From Silanimonas sp021297925 (GTDB lineage: Bacteria > Pseudomonadota > Gammaproteobacteria > Xanthomonadales > Xanthomonadaceae): a stretch of 64,000 bases of DNA. Numbering within the stretch: the stretch's first letter is position 1; the number at the start of each line of letters is the position of its first letter. Where the stretch lies: NCBI GenBank assembly GCA_027532825.1, contig JAPZTL010000008.1, forward strand, positions 62,001-126,000, given 5' to 3'. Below, piece after piece: positions 1 through 7,701 of the stretch. The notes beneath the pieces were generated by a model. The model made no database searches, was not told where the DNA came from, and saw only the letters and a program-made list of their open reading frames with translations. A program made the translations under genes and the position numbers.

Positions 1-386
1 GCGTCGCAGATCGGCCCGTACCAGCGCGGCGCGGTGGAGAGGTGGACCAGCGTGTCGCCCTCGCCCCGGAGCATCGCGATCCGGGCCGACAGGGCGGCCA
101 GCGCCGACGCGTCGTCGATGGCGGCGGGCTGGTAGTGGCAGCGCGCCAGCAGCCGGTCCAGCGCCGCGTCGTTGAGTTCGCCCGGCGCGATCGCGCGACG
201 AACCGATTCGGCGACGTGGGCGCGGAACGCCGACTCGTCCAGGGCGCTGCGGGCGCTGCCGAGCACCTTCAGCGCCGCCGGCACCAGGCTGTCCCGCTCC
301 AGCGCGTACAGCGACGGCAGCAGCATGCGCTGCGCGAGGTCGCCGGTGGCGCCGAACAGCACGAAAAGCGAAGCATCCTGGGTCAT
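1..386 (-). CDS. zwf: Glucose-6-phosphate 1-dehydrogenase, N-terminal part (runs off the window)
   Basis: This minus-strand gene starts at 386 and leaves the window at base 1, so only about 128 N-terminal residues are visible. It would oxidise glucose 6-phosphate to 6-phosphogluconolactone with NAD(P)+, the entry step of the pentose phosphate and Entner-Doudoroff routes. The N terminus carries the Rossmann dinucleotide motif FGATGDLAQR (residues 10-19), the family signature, in the usual place. The stretch STAPRWYGPICDA near the visible end matches the conserved segment after the second beta-alpha unit. It is divergent from lptM, with about 140 bases between the two starts. The identity is firm; length and catalytic His cannot be checked here. 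Confidence 0.9.
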   Translation of the reverse strand, partial: MTQDASLFVLFGATGDLAQRMLLPSLYALERDSLVPAALKVLGSARSALDESAFRAHVAESVRRAIAPGELNDAALDRLLARCHYQPAAIDDASALAALSARIAMLRGEGDTLVHLSTAPRWYGPICD

Positions 387-496
387 GGGACGGGCCGGTA
401 CGAGGGTCACCGACCAGCGTACCGGGGCCGCCGGACGACGGGGGGCTCCAGGCGTCGCAGTCGCAATCGTATTCATCGGTCGGCGGGCGCGCTGGC

Positions 497-502
497 TATA
501 CT
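497..502 (+). promoter_or_regulatory. Candidate -10 element of the lptM-dapF operon
   Basis: TATACT lies 27 bases before the lptM start in the zwf/lptM divergent gap. It matches five of six consensus -10 bases. I see no convincing -35 partner at normal spacing. It would give a leader of about 20 bases. Confidence 0.4.
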
Positions 503-529
503 CGCGCCATCGTTTCCCGAGTGCGCGCC

Positions 530-646
530 ATGCCTCTCCGTCGCCTGTTCCCGCTGCTGCTCGCCGCCGCCATCCTCGTCCTCGCCGGCTGCGGCAACAA
601 GGGCGATCTCGTCCGGCCGACCCCGGCGTCGACCGCCGGCGCATGA
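530..646 (+). CDS. lptM: LPS-assembly lipoprotein LptM (YifL family)
   Basis: A 38-residue lipoprotein. The N terminus is MPLRR, then a hydrophobic stretch, then the lipobox LAGC with Cys25 as the lipidation site. Directly after it comes GNKGDLVRP, the CGxKG(D/P)LxxP signature of LptM/YifL. In characterised species LptM binds the LptDE outer-membrane LPS translocon and promotes its oxidative maturation. Its place immediately upstream of dapF, overlapping by four bases, is the classic genomic position of this family. The protein is short even for the family, with almost nothing after the signature. It is small enough to be missed by automatic callers. Confidence 0.85.
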   Translation: MPLRRLFPLLLAAAILVLAGCGNKGDLVRPTPASTAGA

Positions 647-1488
647 CGGTCGCGGCGCTGGCGCGGCGCTTCACCAAGATGCACGGCGCGGGCAACGATT
701 TCGTCGTGCTCGACCTGCGCCACGGGGAGCCGCCCCCGACGCCCGGCGAGGCCGCGCGGATGGGCGACCGCCACCGCGGCATCGGGTTCGACCAGCTGCT
801 CACCATCGAGCGCCCGGCGACGCCGGGCGCGGTCGCCGCCTACCGCATCTGGAATGCCGACGGCAGCCCTACCGGTCAATGCGGCAACGGCGCGCGCTGC
901 GTCGCCGCGTGGCTGGTGCGCGACGGCAGCGCCACCACGGCCCGCTTCCGCATGGACAGTCCGGCCGGCCCGATCGAGGCCGAGGCCCTGCCCGACGGCG
1001 GCTTCGCGCTCGACATGGGGGTGCCACGCTTCGCGCCCGCGGACGTGCCGCTGGCGCTCCCGGGACCTGCGCCCGACTACGCGCTGGCCACGCCGTGGGG
1101 CGAACTGCGCTTCGGCGCCGTGTCCATGGGTAACCCGCATGCGGTCGTCGAGGTCGATGACCTCGTCGCGGCCGACATCGCCGGCGTGGCGACATGGCTG
1201 CAGGCGCAACCGGTCTTCCCGCAGGGCGTGAACGTCGGCTTCGTCCGCGTTCTCGCGACCGACCACATCGCCTTGCGGGTCGTCGAGCGCGGTGCCGGCG
1301 AGACCCTCGCCTGCGGCAGCGGCGCCTGCGCGGCGGTCGCCGTGCTCGCGTCGCGCGGGCGGGTGGGCCGGTCGATGCGGGTCGACCTGCCGGGCGGCAC
1401 GCTTCGCATCGATTGGCCGGGCGGCGACGCGCCCTTGCGGATGGCCGGCCCGGCCGCATTCGTGTTCGAAGGAGAGTGGACCCCATGA
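643..1488 (+). CDS. dapF: Diaminopimelate epimerase
   Basis: Interconverts LL- and meso-diaminopimelate, the last epimerisation before lysine and the peptidoglycan cross-linking residue; cytoplasmic and PLP-independent. The 281-residue product has family length. The two catalytic cysteines are visible: Cys80 in NADGSPTGQCGNGARC and Cys224 in GETLACGSGACA. The substrate-binding segment MHGAGNDF lies at 13-20 and SMGNPHAV at 161-168. The ATG overlaps the lptM stop (ATGA), and the gene's own stop overlaps the next start in the same way, so translation is probably coupled. A longer in-frame extension upstream is only lptM-region sequence in another frame. Confidence 0.96.
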   Translation: MTVAALARRFTKMHGAGNDFVVLDLRHGEPPPTPGEAARMGDRHRGIGFDQLLTIERPATPGAVAAYRIWNADGSPTGQCGNGARCVAAWLVRDGSATTARFRMDSPAGPIEAEALPDGGFALDMGVPRFAPADVPLALPGPAPDYALATPWGELRFGAVSMGNPHAVVEVDDLVAADIAGVATWLQAQPVFPQGVNVGFVRVLATDHIALRVVERGAGETLACGSGACAAVAVLASRGRVGRSMRVDLPGGTLRIDWPGGDAPLRMAGPAAFVFEGEWTP

Positions 1489-2189
1489 CGGACGATCGCA
1501 GCGCGCGCCACGAGGCGCACGAGGTGGCGCAGTGGCTGCGCCGCCACCCGCGGTTCCTCGAGCAGTTCCCCGACCTCGCGGTGACGCTGGTCGTGCCGAA
1601 GGACGGCGGCGCCAGCGCCTCGCTGGCCGGCTACCAGCTCGAGGTGCTGCGCGAGAAGAACCGCGAGCTGACCCGCCGGCTGCACGAGCTCGGCGGCAAT
1701 GCGCAGGTGAACGAGCGCCTCGCGGTGCGCACGCACCAGCTCACGCTGGCGCTGATGCGCGCCCGCAGCGCCGCCGACACCCTGCGGGCCATGGTCGCCG
1801 TGCTGGGCGAGGACTTCGCCGGCGACGCGGTGCGCGTGGCCGTCCTCCGCGGCCCGGCGCTCGGCGCCGCCGCCGCGTCGGCCGCCGAGGCGCTCGCGGA
1901 CGCCCCGTGGCTGCGCGTACTCGAGGCTGGAGCCCCCGACGTCGCGGGCCTCGTCGAGTCGCTGGGCGGCGGCGAGCCGACCTGCGGGCGGCTGCCGACC
2001 GATCGCCTCGCCCTGCTGTTCGGCGACGACGCGACGCGGGCCGTCTCGACCGCCGTGCTGCCGGTGGCCGGCGTGGGCCTCGTCGCGGTCGGCAGCGCCG
2101 ACCCGAACCGCTTCTACCCCGGCATGGGCACGCTGTTCCTCCGCATGATGGCCGAGGCCCTCGCGACCGCGATGGCCCGGTTCGGCTGA
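1485..2189 (+). CDS. DUF484 family protein
   Basis: A 234-residue cytoplasmic protein without signal peptide or membrane segment. The N terminus (VAQWLRRHPRFLEQFPDL, residues 14-31) is the hallmark of DUF484. It is followed by a predicted helical coiled region (about 50-85) and a GAF-like alpha/beta C-terminal domain ending in a helix (FLRMMAEALATAMARFG). DUF484 genes sit between dapF and xerC across Gammaproteobacteria, as here. The biochemical role is not established; the GAF-like fold suggests ligand or protein binding. The start ATG overlaps the dapF stop. Confidence 0.9.
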   Translation: MTDDRSARHEAHEVAQWLRRHPRFLEQFPDLAVTLVVPKDGGASASLAGYQLEVLREKNRELTRRLHELGGNAQVNERLAVRTHQLTLALMRARSAADTLRAMVAVLGEDFAGDAVRVAVLRGPALGAAAASAAEALADAPWLRVLEAGAPDVAGLVESLGGGEPTCGRLPTDRLALLFGDDATRAVSTAVLPVAGVGLVAVGSADPNRFYPGMGTLFLRMMAEALATAMARFG

Positions 2190-2203
2190 GCGCCGTGGGC
2201 GCG

Positions 2204-3121
2204 ATGCGCGTCGACGCCCCGCCGGTGCCCGACGACGCGCTCGACGCCGGGCTCGCCGCCTTCCTCGCCCATCTCGCGGTCGAGAAGCATGCCTCGCCGC
2301 ACACGCTCGACGCCTACCGCCGCGACCTCGACGCCCTGCGCGACTGGGCGGCGGCGCGCGGCGAGTCGGCGTGGTCCGGCCTCGACGCCCTCGCGCTGCG
2401 TGCCTTCGTGGCCGACGAGCACGCCCGGGGCCTCTCGCCCCCCAGCGTGCAGCGTCGCCTGTCGGCCTGCCGGGCGCTGTTCCGCTGGTTGCTGAAGCAC
2501 GGCGTCCTCGCCCTCGATCCGACGGCCGGCCTGCGTGGGCCCAAGGCGCCGCGCAAGCTGCCGCAGGTGCTCGATGCCGACGAAATGGGCCAGCTCGTCG
2601 AGGTGCCGCAGGAGGCGCCGTTGGGCCTGCGCGACCGCGCGATGATGGAGTTGTTCTACTCCTCCGGGCTCCGCGTGTCCGAGCTGTGCGCGCTGCGATG
2701 GGCCGACCTCGACCTGGCCGGCGGCGAGGTACGCGTGCTGGGCAAGGGCCGCAAGACGCGGATCGTGCCGGTGGGGCGCCATGCCCGCGAAGCGCTCGCC
2801 GCGTGGGCGGCGGCCGCGACGCCGGCGCCGGGCGCAGCGGTGTTTCCCGGCCGAGACGGCGGCCCGATCACCCCGCGCGCGGTACAGAAGCGCGTGCGCG
2901 AGCTGGCGATGCGCCAGGGCGTGTGGAAGCGCGTCCACCCCCACCTCCTGCGCCACAGCTTCGCCAGCCACGTGCTGGAAAGCTCGGGCGACCTGCGCGG
3001 TGTGCAGGAGCTGCTGGGCCACACCAATATCGCCACCACGCAGATCTACACGCACCTCGACTTCCAGCACCTCGCCAAGGTCTACGACGGCGCGCACCCG
3101 CGGGCGAAGCGCAAGCCCTGA
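2204..3121 (+). CDS. xerC: Tyrosine recombinase XerC
   Basis: Site-specific recombinase that with XerD resolves chromosome dimers at dif during division. The 305-residue product has an N-terminal SAM-like core-binding domain (about 13-105) and a C-terminal catalytic domain. The full catalytic set is visible: Arg157 (SSGLRVSELC), Lys181 (GKGRK), His247 and Arg250 (HPHLLRHSF), His273 (LLGHTNIATTQ) and nucleophile Tyr282 (IYTHLDF). The dapF-linked position favours XerC over XerD. I chose ATG 2204; an in-frame GTG at 2195 would add three residues. It closes the four-gene dapF operon. Confidence 0.95.
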   Translation: MRVDAPPVPDDALDAGLAAFLAHLAVEKHASPHTLDAYRRDLDALRDWAAARGESAWSGLDALALRAFVADEHARGLSPPSVQRRLSACRALFRWLLKHGVLALDPTAGLRGPKAPRKLPQVLDADEMGQLVEVPQEAPLGLRDRAMMELFYSSGLRVSELCALRWADLDLAGGEVRVLGKGRKTRIVPVGRHAREALAAWAAAATPAPGAAVFPGRDGGPITPRAVQKRVRELAMRQGVWKRVHPHLLRHSFASHVLESSGDLRGVQELLGHTNIATTQIYTHLDFQHLAKVYDGAHPRAKRKP

Positions 3122-3126
3122 CACGA

Positions 3127-3151
3127 CGACGCCCCGCGGGGCGGGGCGTCG
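3127..3151. terminator. GC hairpin after xerC
   Basis: A perfect 11-bp inverted repeat (CGACGCCCCGC, loop GGG, then its complement) in the 52-base gap between the convergent xerC and the 3174-3749 gene. There is no T run on either side, so it may act as a mRNA 3' stabiliser or weak bidirectional terminator. Confidence 0.55.
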
Positions 3152-3173
3152 AAGGAGGGCTGCGAGCGATCGC

Positions 3174-3749
3174 TCAGCGCGCGGCGGTGGTCGCCGGTGC
3201 CAGAACGCCCGGCAACTGACGGCCCCAGCGCGAGAACGCACGGTCGGCGTCCTGCCAGATCCCGACGCGCGGGTTGCCGTCGCCGAACGTGCCGGTGTAC
3301 GTGTCGGACAGCGTACCCACCGTGGCGCCATCGCGCTCGAGGGCCACCGTCACCGTCGCGCCACCGGCATACACTGATTCGTGCGAGAGCCCGGGCTCCC
3401 GTTCGAAGTCGGCGAGGGTCGGGCGGCTCGAGGCCAGCCGCGTCAGCGTCGGCTTGACCACGAGCACGCCGGGGCCGGGCGACGCGACCACCTCGAAGTC
3501 GCGGGCCAGGCCGCGCTTGAGTTCCTTCGCCAGGTCGGCGGCCTTGGTCGCGGCGTCGCGCGGTCGCACCGGGCGCGGACCATGGTCGTCGAACCGCGAC
3601 GCGGGCGCGGGGAGGTCGGTGGCGACCTCGGCGACGTAGACCTGCTGCACCCCCTGCAGGGCGTCGGGCTTCACCACCTGCACGGTGTCGAAGGCGAACG
3701 CAGCGGCCGGCAGGGCGGCGAGAAGAGCGAAACTCAGGAAGGTGCGCAT
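3174..3749 (-). CDS. Secreted DUF3313-like protein
   Basis: A 191-residue exported protein. The signal peptide is MRTFLSFALLAALPAAAFA, with cleavage predicted before FDTV; there is no lipobox. The mature part has a pattern like DUF3313 proteins: an early YVAEV strand, a helix with AKELKRGLARDFEVV, a strand VLVVKPTLTRL, a strand VTVALERDGATVGTLSDTYTG, and a C-terminal helix containing FSRWGRQLPGVL. Function unknown; the family is usually periplasmic or outer-membrane associated. The next gene (3795-4418) has the same order of motifs, so the two are probably tandem paralogues in one minus-strand operon. Confidence 0.65.
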   Translation of the reverse strand: MRTFLSFALLAALPAAAFAFDTVQVVKPDALQGVQQVYVAEVATDLPAPASRFDDHGPRPVRPRDAATKAADLAKELKRGLARDFEVVASPGPGVLVVKPTLTRLASSRPTLADFEREPGLSHESVYAGGATVTVALERDGATVGTLSDTYTGTFGDGNPRVGIWQDADRAFSRWGRQLPGVLAPATTAAR

Positions 3750-3794
3750 GGGCGTTTCCTCGGGATCGGTGGACGCGGCGGGACCGCGCGGGGG

Positions 3795-4418
3795 TCAACG
3801 GGCGGCGATCGACGTGTCGGAGGCCAGAAACGTACCCAGATCATCGCCCCACGTGCGGAAGGCCTCGCGGGCCGGGCTGAAGCGCGATTCGGCCGTGGTG
3901 GAGCGATCCGCATAGGCGATGGCGCGGGCGGCCGACGGCGGCGTGGCAAGGCCGGCGGTCGTTCCCTGCGGCGAGGGGTTCGTCACCGGCGCGAAGGGCT
4001 CGCGCTTCGCAACGGCGCCCGGTGCGTCCTGCCGGACGTCGGCGACGGTCCCGACCAGCAAGCCATCAACTTCGATGCCGATGCTGACGGCCGTCCGCGC
4101 GCCGTCACGGGGACCGTTCGCCGCGTCGAGGAGGCGGGGCCGCAGCGTCACTACGCCACTGGCCGGGCCGTCGACGACGGCGAGATGGTTGTCGAGTCCG
4201 TCGACCAGCGCCCGATGCAGGCGCGCCAGTTCGCGCTCCGACGGCGCGCGACTTTCGCCGCGCCACTCGGCGCCTTGCGCGGCTTCGACGGGGGCGACGT
4301 AGAAACGGGTGCCGGCCGGGATCGCCTTCGACTGGAGATCGACGTGGTCGAATCCGGAGGACGCGGAAGCGAGGGCGGGGACGAGGGCGGCGAGCAGGAC
4401 GAGGCAACGGGGGGTCAT
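3795..4418 (-). CDS. Secreted DUF3313-like protein, paralogue of the neighbour
   Basis: A 207-residue exported protein beginning MTPRCLVLLAALVPALASA, a clear signal peptide. An in-frame ATG twelve bases upstream (4430) is possible, but GGAG lies at good distance from 4418, so I prefer that start. The order of motifs parallels the downstream gene: FDHV at the mature N terminus, FYVAPVEAA, a helix ending in LDNHLAVV, VVTLRPRLL, then GIEVDGLLVGTVADVR and FRTWGDDLGTFL near the C terminus. Residues 135-165 form a Pro/Ala/Thr-rich insertion absent from the paralogue. Function unknown. Confidence 0.62.
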   Translation of the reverse strand: MTPRCLVLLAALVPALASASSGFDHVDLQSKAIPAGTRFYVAPVEAAQGAEWRGESRAPSERELARLHRALVDGLDNHLAVVDGPASGVVTLRPRLLDAANGPRDGARTAVSIGIEVDGLLVGTVADVRQDAPGAVAKREPFAPVTNPSPQGTTAGLATPPSAARAIAYADRSTTAESRFSPAREAFRTWGDDLGTFLASDTSIAAR

Positions 4419-4538
4419 CGGAGGCTCCATCGGTAGGGGGTGGTGCCCGACCGACTCTCCGCCTGTGCTCCGAGGCGGCGCAAGGGGGGCAAAGAAGGGC
4501 GTTCAGCCGGCGCTGAGCTCCCTGAATCCCTTCACGCT

Positions 4539-4567
4539 CTTGTGCCGGAGGAAGCGAAACCCCACGT
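4539..4567 (+). promoter_or_regulatory. Candidate sigma-32 (heat shock) promoter of hslVU
   Basis: CTTGTGC (4539-4545), a 14-base spacer, then CCCCACGT (4560-4567). The sigma-32 consensus is CTTGAA with a 13-17 base spacer and CCCCATnT. The start of transcription would fall near 4574, about 20 bases before the hslV ATG. The hslVU operon is a standard member of the heat-shock regulon, which supports the reading. Confidence 0.65.
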
Positions 4568-4594
4568 GGCAGGTTCCTCTCCTTGAGTGCTGCG

Positions 4595-5130
4595 ATGGGC
4601 CCCACCGTTTTCCATGCCACCACCATCGTCGCGGTGCGTCGCGGCGACCGCGTCGTCGTCGCCGGCGACGGGCAGGTCACGCTCGGCCACACGGTCATGA
4701 AGGCCAACGCCCGCAAGGTGCGTCGCCTCGCGAACGGCAAGGTGCTCGCTGGTTTCGCGGGTGCCGCAGCTGACGCGTTCACGCTGTTCGAGCTGTTCGA
4801 AGCCAAGCTCGAACGCCACGGCGGCCAGCTGCTGCGTGCGGCCGTCGAACTCACGAAGGAATGGCGCACGGACCGCCGCCTCGGGAAGCTCGAGGCCCTT
4901 CTCGCCGTCGCCGACCGCGAGCATTCGCTGATCCTTTCCGGCAACGGCGACGTGATCGAGCCCGAGGACGGCCTGATCGCCATCGGTTCCGGCGGGCCCT
5001 ACGCGCTGGCCGCCGCCCGCGCCCTGCTCGCGCACACCGACCTCGACGCCCGCGCCGTGGCCGAGGCCGCGCTGAACACCGCCGGCGACATCTGCATCTA
5101 CACCAACCGCAACCTCAGCGTGGAGGAACT

Positions 5131-5134
<4 letters not shown>
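4595..5134 (+). CDS. hslV: ATP-dependent protease subunit HslV (peptidase)
   Basis: Proteolytic subunit of the HslUV (ClpYQ) complex, a dimer of hexameric rings that degrades unfolded and regulatory cytoplasmic proteins. The catalytic N-terminal threonine lies in the segment HATTIVAVRRGDRV. Further family segments are GDGQVTLGHTVMK, GFAGAAADAFTLFELFE, and AIGSGGPYALAAARAL. The start at ATG 4595 gives 179 residues with a short propeptide (MGPTVFHA) ahead of the threonine, as in xanthomonad HslV. A TTG at 4583 is in frame but would only lengthen the propeptide. The stop overlaps the GTG of hslU by four bases. Confidence 0.95.
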
Positions 5135-6492
<1,358 letters not shown>

Positions 6493-6499
6493 TGCGCCG

Positions 6500-6856
6500 A
6501 TGACCACACCCAAGCCCACCGCCCTGACCCTGCACCGCGCCTCCCGCATCCTCGAGGTGGCCTTCGACGACGGCAGCGCCTTCCGCCTGCCGGCCGAGTA
6601 CCTCCGTGTCGAATCCCCCAGCGCCGAGGTGCAGGGCCACGGGCCCGGCCAGAAGGTGCTGGTCGCCGGCAAGCGCACGGTCGGCATCGTCGGCGTCGAA
6701 CCGGTCGGGAACTACGCCGTGCTGCTGCGCTTCGACGACGGTCACGCCAGCGGCCTGTACGGTTGGGCGTACCTGCACGAACTCGGTCGCGAGCAGGCCG
6801 AGCGCTGGGCCGCCTATGAGGCGGCGCTGGCCGAGGCCGGTCTCTCGCGCGGCTGA
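6500..6856 (+). CDS. DUF971 / gamma-butyrobetaine hydroxylase-like N-terminal domain protein
   Basis: A 118-residue cytoplasmic protein made of one DUF971 (GBBH-like N) domain. Visible family segments are LEVAFDDGSAFRLPAEYLRV (22-41), then GIVGVEPVGNYAVLLRFDDGH and SGLYGWAYLHEL. In eukaryotic gamma-butyrobetaine hydroxylase this domain binds zinc, but the usual cysteines and histidines are not evident here. Stand-alone copies next to hslU or ubiE are widespread in Proteobacteria, and function is not settled. It lies 7 bases after hslU and is probably cotranscribed with it. Confidence 0.88.
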   Translation: MTTPKPTALTLHRASRILEVAFDDGSAFRLPAEYLRVESPSAEVQGHGPGQKVLVAGKRTVGIVGVEPVGNYAVLLRFDDGHASGLYGWAYLHELGREQAERWAAYEAALAEAGLSRG

Positions 6857-6868
6857 GCCGGGGATGGA

Positions 6869-6877
6869 TGCGATAAT
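6869..6877 (+). promoter_or_regulatory. Candidate extended -10 promoter of ubiE, leaderless geometry
   Basis: TGC followed by GATAAT (6872-6877), an extended -10 with five of six consensus bases. Six bases separate the hexamer from the ubiE ATG at 6884, so the predicted transcript would begin at or next to the A of the start codon. No -35 is needed for extended -10 promoters, and none is seen. Confidence 0.5.
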
Positions 6878-6883
6878 GCCGGC

Positions 6884-7645
6884 ATGAATGACGCGACCCG
6901 CCCCGACGCCACCACCCACTTCGGCTTCCGCGACGTGCCCGTCGCCGAGAAAGCCGGGCTGGTCCGCGAGGTGTTCACCTCCGTCGCTGCCAAGTACGAC
7001 CTGATGAACGACCTGATGAGCCTCGGCGTGCATCGGGTCTGGAAACGCTACTTCGTCGCGACATCGGGCGTCGCGAAGGGCGACCGCGTGCTCGACCTCG
7101 CCGGCGGCACCGGCGACATCGCGGCGCTGCTGCATCCGCGCGTCGGCGACGCCGGCGAGGTGGTGGTGGGCGACATCAACGCCGCCATGCTCGGCGTGGG
7201 CCGCGACCGACTCACCGACCGCGGGCTGGTGAAGGGCCTGCGCTGGGTGCAGCTCAACGCCGAGGCGCTGCCGTTCCCGGAGGCGAGTTTCGATCTCGTG
7301 ACCATCGCCTTCGGCCTGCGCAACGTCACCGACAAGGCGAAGGCCCTGCGCGAGATGCATCGCGTGCTCAAGCTCGGCGGCCGCGCGCTGGTGCTGGAGT
7401 TCTCCGAGGTGAAGCCGGAGTGGTTCAAGCCGGTCTACGACTTCCACAGTTTCCAGGTGCTGCCGCGGTTGGGCCGGCTGTTCGCCAACGACGCGGACAG
7501 CTACCAGTACCTCGCCGAGAGCATCCGCAAGCACCCGCCCCAGGACGAGCTGAAAGCGATGATGGCCGAGGCGGGCTTCGAGCGCTGCGACTACCGAAAC
7601 CTTTCGGCCGGCATCTGCGCCATCCATTCCGGCTACCGCGTCTGA
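6884..7645 (+). CDS. ubiE: Ubiquinone/menaquinone biosynthesis C-methyltransferase
   Basis: SAM-dependent C-methyltransferase acting on the polyprenylated benzoquinol (and, where present, demethylmenaquinol). The 253-residue product has the family N terminus THFGFRDVPVAEKAGLVREV, then VFTSVAAKYDLMNDLMSLGVHRVWKR. SAM motif I, VLDLAGGTGDIA, is at 69-80. The UbiE-specific segment FGLRNVTDKAKALREMHRVL and the C-terminal HSGYRV are also present. It would supply quinone to the respiratory chain encoded further along in this window. The upstream -10-like box suggests its own leaderless promoter despite the short gap after the DUF971 gene. Confidence 0.95.
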   Translation: MNDATRPDATTHFGFRDVPVAEKAGLVREVFTSVAAKYDLMNDLMSLGVHRVWKRYFVATSGVAKGDRVLDLAGGTGDIAALLHPRVGDAGEVVVGDINAAMLGVGRDRLTDRGLVKGLRWVQLNAEALPFPEASFDLVTIAFGLRNVTDKAKALREMHRVLKLGGRALVLEFSEVKPEWFKPVYDFHSFQVLPRLGRLFANDADSYQYLAESIRKHPPQDELKAMMAEAGFERCDYRNLSAGICAIHSGYRV

Positions 7646-7701
7646 GGCCCCGGGGGCCATTGGGTACACTCGGTGCCTCGATGCCCCGTGGATCCGACCC
7701 G

